Assembly: GCF_013388945.1 (NCBI RefSeq)
Contig: NZ_JACAEH010000004.1
Coordinates: forward strand, 363,754 to 427,753
Direction: 5' to 3'
Length of the DNA stretch: 64,000 nucleotides
Source of the DNA: Nitrososphaera sp.
Lineage (GTDB): Archaea; Thermoproteota; Nitrososphaeria; Nitrososphaerales; Nitrososphaeraceae
How positions within the stretch are numbered: the stretch's first letter is position 1; each line of letters begins with the position of its first letter. Below, one piece after another: positions 10,735 through 19,071 of this stretch. The translations under genes and the position numbers were made by a program. The notes beneath the pieces were generated by a model. It was not told the DNA's origin and ran no database searches. It saw nothing but the letters and a program-made list of their open reading frames with translations.

Positions 10735-10802
10735 TAGCCTCTAAATGCTAGAAATCTCTTCTATTTGACTTTTCTGTGATTAATCGTCACCTTCTGGTAA
10801 AA

Positions 10803-12302
10803 TCATTGAAGGGCAAGCTGATGGTTAGAGGTGACCTCTATGACGTTATTATGCCATTTCTTGTGATACTCTTCGTGTTCTGTATGAATCGGCACAAGCA
10901 TCTTTGACTTGGTCCCTTCAATGACCTTCTTTATCTGGTCGCCAGAGCCATGCCCGGAAACATGAGTATGGGTCCAGTCCTTTTCGCTTGTTATCAATCT
11001 AAAATGCTCAATCCATCTCTTCACTCGCTCTTCTTTCAGCTCCATTTCGTCGTCAAACGGCTCTGTCTGCGACCTGATGTAACTTGAACCTTCTATCGGC
11101 CTTACGTCGATTAGTTGCTGCAGCTGATAGTCGTTGCAATAAAAGATGTAGTCCTTTTGCTTGTTGAAAACATCATGATAGTTGACGGCATTGCCATAAT
11201 TAAGAAATTGTCTTTCCCACACTTCATAATCTTGCAGCAGCTGCTTTTCAGTCCAGTAGCTGCTGATGTCGTCTTCTTCTCTCCCAACCAGACCCCATGA
11301 CTTTCTTGGCAGGTATATCTTGATTCTCTTGTCATCCGGCTTTGGAAAGACATTCTTCCACTGCTCCGACTTTTGAAACAACTTCAAGAGGTAGGCTTGC
11401 TTTAGGTCAATAACCAAGTCTCTTTCAGACTCTTTGGCGGCATTGTAAAATGAGAGCAGCCTATCCAGATCTCGAGTTGGGTATGTGCACACAACCAAGC
11501 CCTTTGTCTTGTTTACTATCGTCTTGACATCCTGCTCTACGCTAAACTCTGTGGTAGAAAACGTCTCCTCAACCCTGGTGCCCTCGCACAAAAGAACGTC
11601 AATGTCAGAATTGCCGCATCGCTCTACAAAGCGCTCTGTATCGCCGGCCCTTCTTCCGTGATAACGAATATCGGCAGTATAGCCAATGGAGCCCTTTGAC
11701 GTATGCATAATGATCCCAGTTACGCCGGGCAGCGAGTGGTCAACTGCCAGAGGCTCGACTTCTATAGAGTCAAGGGTAAATTTTTTTGCATTTTCAAATA
11801 CCGAAATCTTTCTTGGCTCCTGATAGTCCTCTCCCTTGCCCCGGCTCATCTCGCCCTTTTTGTTTTCATAAATGCGGAAATTGTGCTTGAATGTCAGGTA
11901 ATCCTCTTTGCCGCCCGTGTCCTGTATGCCTTGCAGTATCAATTTTGTAGCTTCAGAGCAGTAGACTGGGATGTCAGGCCGCAGATAATGGATGTATGCA
12001 GCGTGGTCTACATGTGCATGTGTTAAAACCAGCGCGTCAAAAGCAGTCTCTTCCTTCCCGTCAAAGCCCATATGCTTGGCGTAATCCTGTCTGTATAAGC
12101 CTGGAAGCTTGGGCAACAATCCAAACTCAAACAAGTCGCCCATGCCGTTGAGCGCCCTAGGCTTTAGAAATTCAGAAAAGTAGTCGTTTACCTTGCCCAT
12201 CTGCATTCCAAAGTCAAGAAAGACCCGAGTGCCCTTGTCCTCGACCAAGAACTTGTTACCCCCTATCTCGTGTATGCCACCATAGAAGGTTATCTTGGTC
12301 AA
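10803..12302 (-). CDS. MBL-fold / beta-CASP (RNase J-like) nuclease
   Basis: LTHAHVDHAAYIHYLRPDIPVYCSE; C-terminal HVSGHGSGDQIKKVIEGTKSKMLVPIHTEH. Confidence 0.8.
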   Translation of the reverse strand: MTKITFYGGIHEIGGNKFLVEDKGTRVFLDFGMQMGKVNDYFSEFLKPRALNGMGDLFEFGLLPKLPGLYRQDYAKHMGFDGKEETAFDALVLTHAHVDHAAYIHYLRPDIPVYCSEATKLILQGIQDTGGKEDYLTFKHNFRIYENKKGEMSRGKGEDYQEPRKISVFENAKKFTLDSIEVEPLAVDHSLPGVTGIIMHTSKGSIGYTADIRYHGRRAGDTERFVERCGNSDIDVLLCEGTRVEETFSTTEFSVEQDVKTIVNKTKGLVVCTYPTRDLDRLLSFYNAAKESERDLVIDLKQAYLLKLFQKSEQWKNVFPKPDDKRIKIYLPRKSWGLVGREEDDISSYWTEKQLLQDYEVWERQFLNYGNAVNYHDVFNKQKDYIFYCNDYQLQQLIDVRPIEGSSYIRSQTEPFDDEMELKEERVKRWIEHFRLITSEKDWTHTHVSGHGSGDQIKKVIEGTKSKMLVPIHTEHEEYHKKWHNNVIEVTSNHQLALQ

Positions 12303-12355
12303 GCATCAATGGTAATGGGTGCTTGCTTATTAGGCTGCTGATGTAAAGGAGCCGA

Positions 12356-12629
12356 TCATTTTTCTGATTCCTCTTCGTTCTCCTCATCTTCTTCTTCCAG
12401 ATGATCCTTAGGTGTTAGGGCAAACCATCCCGTGTTAATGTTAGGTTCTAACCTCCTCAATGTACATGTTGAGATCATCTAACAGCCTGCCGAAAAGAAA
12501 GACAACTCCTTGCTCGTTAATCGGGCTATAGACGAGGCCACGGAAATTGATTATTTCCCCAACTATGCTGTCTTCTTTAGGCAACATGGAACCTTCTAAT
12601 ATAATATTTTTAAGTATTCTGTATGGCAC
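12356..12629 (-). pseudogene. Remnant of a restriction-endonuclease-like protein (N-terminal part plus frameshifted acidic tail)
   Basis: EIINFRGLVYSPINEQGVVFLFGRLLDDLNMYIEEVRT* followed in another frame by NTGWFALTPKDHLEEEDEENEEESEK*; the NEQGVVFLFG segment is characteristic of longer archaeal restriction-like proteins (from memory). Confidence 0.45.
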
Positions 12630-12710
12630 AATGGGTCGGTTACTTCAAGAGGTCATCTATGATATCGTACGTTTATTCCTAAGCGGAGTTCTTTCGTAAA
12701 ATAGCATCTC

Positions 12711-12757
12711 AAGCTAGCTTAAAGCTTAAGAAAAGCTTTCCTGACACGACATATAAT
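12711..12757 (+). promoter_or_regulatory. Promoter region of the TIR-APAZ/Argonaute operon: AAGCTT-core palindromes followed by a TATA box
   Basis: aagctagctt, aaagcttaag, aaaagctttc, then catataata ~40 nt before the GTG start. Confidence 0.4.
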
Positions 12758-12797
12758 AGGTACCACCTATATTTACCTCAGCCGGAAGCGTAACGTC

Positions 12798-14267
12798 GTG
12801 AGAAAGAGTGCAGCAACTGCCACACCTCAAGGATCGTCTTCTGAAGCGGACACGCCTGATGTCTTTCTCTCATACCAACATGATGATGAGGAATGGGTAG
12901 GAAAATTAGCTGCCAAAGTGGAAAAGGAAACTCTCAATGGCAGACACCTGAAAACTTGGTTCGCACCTTGGGATATTCAACCAGGTGATAACATTGTCCT
13001 GAAGATAGAAGATGGCCTCAGAAAAGCCAGATTTTTTGCCCCAGTCATGACACCAGAGTGGTCTGCCTCTGCATGGGCTAATCTCGAAAGAACAATGGCG
13101 ACATTTAGTGACCCATTAGGCATCAAGAGAAAGATAGTTCCAATATATCTGAGGGAATGCGAGATTCCACTTTCTCTTCAGGGCACGCTATGGCTTGATT
13201 TCAGGTCGGAATCAAACTATGCACGAGAAACAAAGAAGCTCATAGCACTGCTAAAAGGAGAGTCCCTGCGGCCACGGCCCGGGGGAGTGAATGAACCTTC
13301 ACCAAAGCCTTCGCTTCTATCAGTAGCTCCTGATCAACAAGAAGAATTGATAGTTTCCAATCTTTTGCCTGTAACCAACATGCCGCAACAGCTGTTCTTG
13401 GCAAAGACGACATTGCGTAAAAGGGGCGATGTCTGGGACATCATACCAAATACCAACCCTCCTCCATTCGCATTTGATGACAAGGACCAGACAATACTGT
13501 CATTTGCGAATCCACAAACCAATGAGCTCAAGCAAATACTTGCATCAACGCAGGTCAAGAAAGTGACATTGGAACAATGTATTGCGAATTTACCCGTAAC
13601 GCTAGTTGATCTGCTCAATCGATGCAATACCCGGCACACGCAAAGTCTGGGTCTATATTATGATTATCGCAGCATGAAAAAGAACTTCTTTGTGCCAGAT
13701 TCTAAGGCCACAAAATACTACAAGGATGGCAAAATCATTACAAATGACACGGGAAAAGACTCAAGGAGGCTGGGGAGAACCCTCGTAAAATACGTTGAAT
13801 CGATAGAGCCGTTTTACGTTCATCGGTCATGCAAGACAGGCTTTACAATCGTTGGCAAATCGATCTACTTCAAGATAGTTCCCGGCTGGCACTTCACCAC
13901 AAACGGCACAGACCCTGTTGACAGAAGGAAGATGAGTTCACTCTCAGCTCAGTGGATGAACAGAGAGAGAAACCATGCTGTATTAGATGATTTGAGACTT
14001 TGGACAAGAATCTATGCCAGAGAAGCAGATAGCATTGCAATGGATGTAGGAGTGACAGAGCCGATAACAATTGCAACGACCCCGCTCCTTGCAAAGCTGG
14101 AGGTTGGCATCTTTGGTGATTACAGAGATGGAATCTGGGAAAAGGAATCAGCAACCGATGAAGAGATAGAAGAACTTGAAGAAAACATCGATGCTGATGC
14201 AGAGCAGGCTATGCAATCGACGGACGCTGGTCTGGAGGATGATTCTGTGGAGGAAGATGAGGAGTGA
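12798..14267 (+). CDS. TIR-APAZ protein (SPARTA effector subunit)
   Basis: TIR domain DVFLSYQHDDEEWVGKLAAKVEKE...W(A)PWDIQPGDNI...SASAWANLE (candidate catalytic Glu); APAZ-like C-terminal half; strongly acidic C-terminal tail ATDEEIEELEENIDADAEQ...EDDSVEEDEE. Confidence 0.88.
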   Translation: MRKSAATATPQGSSSEADTPDVFLSYQHDDEEWVGKLAAKVEKETLNGRHLKTWFAPWDIQPGDNIVLKIEDGLRKARFFAPVMTPEWSASAWANLERTMATFSDPLGIKRKIVPIYLRECEIPLSLQGTLWLDFRSESNYARETKKLIALLKGESLRPRPGGVNEPSPKPSLLSVAPDQQEELIVSNLLPVTNMPQQLFLAKTTLRKRGDVWDIIPNTNPPPFAFDDKDQTILSFANPQTNELKQILASTQVKKVTLEQCIANLPVTLVDLLNRCNTRHTQSLGLYYDYRSMKKNFFVPDSKATKYYKDGKIITNDTGKDSRRLGRTLVKYVESIEPFYVHRSCKTGFTIVGKSIYFKIVPGWHFTTNGTDPVDRRKMSSLSAQWMNRERNHAVLDDLRLWTRIYAREADSIAMDVGVTEPITIATTPLLAKLEVGIFGDYRDGIWEKESATDEEIEELEENIDADAEQAMQSTDAGLEDDSVEEDEE

Positions 14268-14276
14268 GGAGACTGA

Positions 14277-15890
14277 TTGGCTAGCAAAGCGATTCTAGGT
14301 CCTCGAATGGAAGCATGGTTCGTTAACGAGATGCCGCTTACGTTGGGTGGTAACAACAAAGACTATGACCAGAAGCATGGGTTGGCGCTATATGGTCCTG
14401 CTGAATGGTCAGGTGATGATGCAGGGGATTCTACCCCACTTAAGATAAGGATTGGAATAGTAGGTACAGGAGATGGCATTACTGAAGTCAACGGATTATG
14501 CAGGAAGTTATCTGAAAGAATAATCAATAACTTCAAACAGCCAATCAAGGCTCCTCCGTTCCCTGGCATTGAAAAATCATTCCGCGCCAAACTAGTGCTA
14601 AATGATAGCTGGAACGTAGTACTAAGCAGCGGCGAGGTGCAACGAATACTTGACATAATGAATTATGACAGAAGAGTGAAGGAAGCTGCTACCATATACG
14701 CAGATAAAGTAGGCAATATCTGTCGCCGTGATTCAAAGCCTGATGTCATAGTGTGCCACCAAGATTCTAGGCTTGAAAATAGCATCGGAGCTAGCACATC
14801 CCCTGAAGAAAAGAACCGCACTATATTGAGTAGGCAGGACAGAAATCGTATTAACAGAATTAAAGATAATCTGTCAAAACACCTTTTCACCTTTGCACCA
14901 CTTGACCCAGAAGTACAGGACATGATTGAAATGCAGGTTCAGCAGGACTTTAGGCGTCAATTAAAGGCGCTCTGTATGGACCATGACATTCCAACGCAAA
15001 TTCTCGCCCATAGCACCATAACAGATATTCAGAAGCCTCCCGCGCCTGTTATTAGGAATAATACAGGCAATAACAGAGATGATGAAGGAAGGGAAGTTAT
15101 GAAAAATCAAGATGCAGCAACTATAGCTTGGAACTTGTGTGCTGCGCTCTACTTTAAAGCTGGATATTCCACATGGCGTATCTCTGGCCTTAAAGAGGGA
15201 ACATGTTATGTTGGGGTCTCGTTCTATCGAGATATTGAAAGTACAAATAATGATATGCGAGCCAGCCTTGCCCAAATTTTCACCGATGAAGGAAGAGGGA
15301 TGGTATTGCGTGGAGACTTGTTTCATTGGAGCGAATCAGATGGTCCGAATCCTCATCTGTCCAAAGACTCTGCACTCGCTCTTTTAACAGACGCTCTAAA
15401 GCTGTATGAATCCCATACAGGACACAAACCATCAAGAGTGATAGTTCATAAGACATCTGATTATCTTGAAGATGAAGCAAAAGGTTTCAGGGAAGCTGCT
15501 TCTGAGATACCATACCACGACTTTATCTCAATGAGAAAAAGCAGGGGTCTTTACATGTATAGGAATGGTTCTGAACCACCGCTGCGTGGGACAGTAGTCA
15601 AATTAGAGCAAAACAGATACTTGGTATACACTGTAGGATATGTTCCTTATCTCAAATCTTACCCAGGACCAAGGATTCCACATCCTATTGAAATATGGAA
15701 GCATGAAGGGGATTCCTCTGTTGAAGAGCTAGTAAGAGAGGTTCTGGCACTGACACGTTTGAATTGGAATAGCACCGGATTCAATTCTTACTTACCCATA
15801 ACTCTTCAATTCGCAAGATCTGTTGGCTCTATATTGACAAGAGTTCCAAAGAATTCCCGAATACAAAATGAGTATAGATACTATATGTGA
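14277..15890 (+). CDS. Short prokaryotic Argonaute (MID-PIWI, predicted nuclease-inactive)
   Basis: AATIAWNLCAALYFKAGYSTWRI, TCYVGVSFYRD, PSRVIVHKTSDY, RLNWNSTGFNSYLPITLQFARSVGSIL; 9 bp downstream of the TIR-APAZ gene. Confidence 0.88.
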   Translation: MASKAILGPRMEAWFVNEMPLTLGGNNKDYDQKHGLALYGPAEWSGDDAGDSTPLKIRIGIVGTGDGITEVNGLCRKLSERIINNFKQPIKAPPFPGIEKSFRAKLVLNDSWNVVLSSGEVQRILDIMNYDRRVKEAATIYADKVGNICRRDSKPDVIVCHQDSRLENSIGASTSPEEKNRTILSRQDRNRINRIKDNLSKHLFTFAPLDPEVQDMIEMQVQQDFRRQLKALCMDHDIPTQILAHSTITDIQKPPAPVIRNNTGNNRDDEGREVMKNQDAATIAWNLCAALYFKAGYSTWRISGLKEGTCYVGVSFYRDIESTNNDMRASLAQIFTDEGRGMVLRGDLFHWSESDGPNPHLSKDSALALLTDALKLYESHTGHKPSRVIVHKTSDYLEDEAKGFREAASEIPYHDFISMRKSRGLYMYRNGSEPPLRGTVVKLEQNRYLVYTVGYVPYLKSYPGPRIPHPIEIWKHEGDSSVEELVREVLALTRLNWNSTGFNSYLPITLQFARSVGSILTRVPKNSRIQNEYRYYM

Positions 15891-16041
15891 GTCATTATTG
15901 TCGTTTTTCTTCGTAAAGTCAGCTCCGAGTTTAAGCCTGAAGTGTCGTCATATGTGTTGCATATAACATTACCCCTAGTCTGAATGCGCCTCGTTATGCA
16001 ACAAAATACCAGTTTAATTCTTATAACAAAAGGGGGTATTA

Positions 16042-16143
16042 GGCGCTTGGCGATCCCGCGTCACGACCTGTTACAGCCTTTGCCGTTAAAGTCGCGGTCT
16101 GGCACCTTTCGACGCAGTTTTGCTTCCGTCGCCGCCAAGCGCC
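16042..16143 (+). ncRNA. Candidate structured ncRNA (or MITE-like element) closed by an 11-bp perfect terminal stem
   Basis: GGCGCTTGGCG (16042-16052) / CGCCAAGCGCC (16133-16143); TATA-like cttataac ~20-25 nt upstream. Confidence 0.4.
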
Positions 16144-16328
16144 AACGTTAAGCATCGTTTCTCGGCAGCTTCACAGGTAGTATTATACAAGATTTTCTAT
16201 TAAAGGATTGTGTTTTCATAAAAGATTGATGTTTTTTGTTGTATAGGATAGAATTAGAATTGAAAGAAGGTATTTAATGAATTTACTGGATCGTGCGATA
16301 TGCGTATTCTAACCGGCTATTGACGATA

Positions 16329-16652
16329 CTACCCGAACCCGAAATAATGCACGCGCTGGTGCAGGTTGCGCTCCACTTCGTTGCGAAAGACGGTGGCGCA
16401 ATAGCCGCACAGATACAATCCAAGCTGCTCGATGTCGCCTTCCTTCAATACCGCAAGCAACATCGGGTCTTCTGTGCTTTCTGCCACGACATAGCCTTCT
16501 GGCAGCATCTTTTCTATCGCCTGTTTTACCTGCGCCGGAGTGCCTGACGCGAATATCCTGCCTTCCTGCTCCTCTGCTCCTAGCGCTTCAACTATGGCCG
16601 GCTTGCTTGCGTCGCACAGGCGCGAAATGTCTATCTTCACGGAATCAGTCAA
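16329..16652 (-). CDS. Small C2H2-type zinc finger protein
   Basis: CGYCATVFRNEVERNLHQRVH. Confidence 0.55.
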   Translation of the reverse strand: MTDSVKIDISRLCDASKPAIVEALGAEEQEGRIFASGTPAQVKQAIEKMLPEGYVVAESTEDPMLLAVLKEGDIEQLGLYLCGYCATVFRNEVERNLHQRVHYFGFG

Positions 16653-17040
16653 GCGCTATCGAGATCCCCACAAGCTCGCCCTTGGTGCGCGAGACAAACC
16701 CGGCAAGCTTTGCCTGAAAGCCGTACTTTTTGTTTCGCGCCTTGAGCGCCCTTTCCAGTTCGTCTTTATCAAGGAACCTTGCCTTTCCTTCCACCCACTC
16801 GCCCTGGGGCTCGCCCCTCATGCCGGAGGGCACTATTCTAACTTTGTCGTTGTTGCGCAGGCGCTTGACCTTCCCGGTCTCGCTCTTTGTGACGACGATA
16901 ATCTGCCCGCCTTCTGCCATGAACCACACGGGCGTGGCGACTGCCTGCCCGCTCTTGCGGTACGTTTCAAGGTTGATGTACTTGCCTGAAAACTGCGCCA
17001 GCCTGTCGGTGCTCATTGAATTAATGACGTGCTTTTGCAA
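16645..17040 (-). CDS. PPOX-class (pyridoxamine 5'-phosphate oxidase-like) flavin/F420-binding protein
   Basis: GKYINLETYRKSGQAVATPVWFMAEGGQIIVVT. Confidence 0.75.
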   Translation of the reverse strand: MQKHVINSMSTDRLAQFSGKYINLETYRKSGQAVATPVWFMAEGGQIIVVTKSETGKVKRLRNNDKVRIVPSGMRGEPQGEWVEGKARFLDKDELERALKARNKKYGFQAKLAGFVSRTKGELVGISIALD

Positions 17041-17048
17041 TTAAAGTC

Positions 17049-17990
17049 TTATTCGTAGCTTGCTATCAGTATCCTTGCGGCTATTATGCCCACTATCGTG
17101 GTGAGCCAGAGGGTCGACATCCTTGCCAGGAGCGCGACTGCAGCTGCTGTGGAAAGCGCTAGGCCCTCTTCCTGCAAGAGCCCTATCATGCTTCCTTCCG
17201 TCACCACGAGGCCGCCCGGGATTATGCTGAGCACGCCGGCTCCAAGCGACGTGAAATATACGACTGTTGAATGCGCGAACTCGAAATCGACGCCAAGCGA
17301 GACGAACACGAGGTAGACAGTCACCGCCTCCATGAACCAGACAGGCAGGCTCAGGAGCCACGCCCTGCCAGCGACTTGCAGGTTGAGGAACGTGGAAAAG
17401 CTGTGGTGCATGTCGCCAAAGCCGGCGGCGTATCCCTTGACAAGCCTGAACCTGCCAAAAAACTTGGCAAAGCCGTCAAAGACCGCCCTGTTTCTTGCAA
17501 GGACGTAAAACAGGACCGCGACCGGCAGGATTATCCCTGCGACTACAAAGCCTTCCCAGAGCGGGAAAAATGCAAGGGAGACGAACATGACTGCAAGCAC
17601 TGTGATTATGTCCAGGAACCGCTCGACAAAGTACAGCGGCGCGGTGGTAGGTATCGGAGCGCCCGACTCTTTTTTGATAAATTGCGCCCTGACAAGCTCG
17701 CCTGCGCCGCCCGGCGTAATGACTACGACTGCAAGCGCAGACAGGTAGATGAGGATGTGCCGCCAGAACGCGATTGATATCCCGATTGCACCGAGGAGGA
17801 ACCGGTTGCGCATCGCCCTCAGCCCAAGCACCGCAAGCTGGGAAATTATTATCAGCGGGATATATTCGGCCTTTATGAGGTAGAACTGGCTGACAGTGGT
17901 CCCGGCGCCTGTCAGGATGATTATTGCGATATAGATGGCAGCAGCGGCAGCCGCAAACATGTACACTTTATTGAATAAGTGGTCTGCCAT
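17049..17990 (-). CDS. Lysylphosphatidylglycerol synthase TM region/UPF0104 family membrane protein
   Basis: Multiple TM segments; TPGGAGELVRAQFIKKESG and ERFLDIITV family motifs. Confidence 0.75.
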   Translation of the reverse strand: MADHLFNKVYMFAAAAAAIYIAIIILTGAGTTVSQFYLIKAEYIPLIIISQLAVLGLRAMRNRFLLGAIGISIAFWRHILIYLSALAVVVITPGGAGELVRAQFIKKESGAPIPTTAPLYFVERFLDIITVLAVMFVSLAFFPLWEGFVVAGIILPVAVLFYVLARNRAVFDGFAKFFGRFRLVKGYAAGFGDMHHSFSTFLNLQVAGRAWLLSLPVWFMEAVTVYLVFVSLGVDFEFAHSTVVYFTSLGAGVLSIIPGGLVVTEGSMIGLLQEEGLALSTAAAVALLARMSTLWLTTIVGIIAARILIASYE

Positions 17991-18066
17991 TGCACGATAA
18001 TGTCCAGATGCGTTATAAGGGTTCTAGGTCAAAATGTTTTAGCACCGGCGCGTTTTATCACGTTGC

Positions 18067-18609
18067 ATGAGCCTGGAGATTACAAAGTCGCTGAAGGGGG
18101 CGCTTGGCGAGCTTTACTACAAGGAAGGAAGCGACCAGAAAGGTTGGGCGTACATTTCGCTCGAGAACATCCACAACAGCGATTTCAAAGACAACGTGCT
18201 TGTATTCAAGAAGGGGTTCCACCGGATAAAAATCAAGATCCACGATAATCTCATTCGAGAGATAAAGGAGATCTCAAAGCCCACCAACGATTCAAAGGAA
18301 AACCCTAGCTTTGTGTTTGACTACCTTGCCTGCAAGGTCAGCCAGCGCGAGCGTTACGACGGCGTACTGGTCGCCAATCCAACCGCGCTCTGTTGGGTCG
18401 AAGTAAAGACAGGCAGAAGCGGATTTTCAGACAATCAAGTTGACGCGCTGGAAAAGATCAAGATACCTCTTGCATTGTTTTACATACAAGATGTGCTTGC
18501 GCCGCCACGCAAGATCGAGATAGAATGGGACACCAGGACCGGCGACGAGTGGCTCGACGAGCTCGACGACAAGCGCGACCAGGCAGAGTCAGACGACGAT
18601 TTTCTCTGA
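18067..18609 (+). CDS. Predicted PD-(D/E)XK nuclease-like protein
   Basis: GALGELYYKEGS ... RYDGVLVANPTALCWVEVKTGRSGFSDNQ (E, D, ExK and Q pattern). Confidence 0.5.
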   Translation: MSLEITKSLKGALGELYYKEGSDQKGWAYISLENIHNSDFKDNVLVFKKGFHRIKIKIHDNLIREIKEISKPTNDSKENPSFVFDYLACKVSQRERYDGVLVANPTALCWVEVKTGRSGFSDNQVDALEKIKIPLALFYIQDVLAPPRKIEIEWDTRTGDEWLDELDDKRDQAESDDDFL

Positions 18610-18640
18610 TTGGTTAATTAGGCGGCAGTTTCAAGTTGTC

Positions 18641-18838
18641 ATGATGTCTGCAAGGCAGGTCTGGAAAAAGTGCACGTTCTGCGAAAACGGAAGGAGGAGA
18701 TGCTTTAACTGCGGCGGCTCTGGCAAGGTGGGGCCGAGCTGGCAGACATGCTACGACTGCAAGGGGATCGGGACTGTATTGTGCACGGAATGTGGCGGCG
18801 CAGGCGGCCGGCGCGAGACTATCTGGAAGCAAGAATAG
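18641..18838 (+). CDS. DnaJ-type CxxCxGxG zinc-finger small protein
   Basis: CTFCENGRRRCFNCGGSGKVG...CYDCKGIGTVLCTECGGAGG. Confidence 0.6.
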   Translation: MMSARQVWKKCTFCENGRRRCFNCGGSGKVGPSWQTCYDCKGIGTVLCTECGGAGGRRETIWKQE

Positions 18839-19071
18839 CTCTTAATTGTAACTCTTGCGTATCGGTATTATTGGCGGCGTGCAAGCATTGGGCGTGCAAT
18901 CTGTCTGACAGCACCTGCGTCGGTTGTGGGGTTAGGATATGTCCTCAGTGTTTGAAGGAACCCGAGTTTTGCAGGTGCGAGAACAAGGATGAATGCTGCG
19001 AGTAACTTCCAGACACTATCTATGTCTTGGAGAGTGCTTAATAACAAGAGAAACGTGGAAGCCCTATTCCA

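Noticed and set aside
16042-16143. 5S rRNA, SRP RNA or RNase P RNA as identity of the structured element
   Set aside because: Terminal stem plus internal helix superficially resembles 5S layout, but the conserved loop sequences (AAGTTAAGC-like, GGAAG-type) are absent.
18748-19005. 85 aa Cys-rich ORF
   Set aside because: The C-terminal part (CKHWACN..CVGCGVRICPQCL..CRC) could be a small zinc protein, but the listed start lies out of frame inside the DnaJ-like gene and no convincing start codon was seen.
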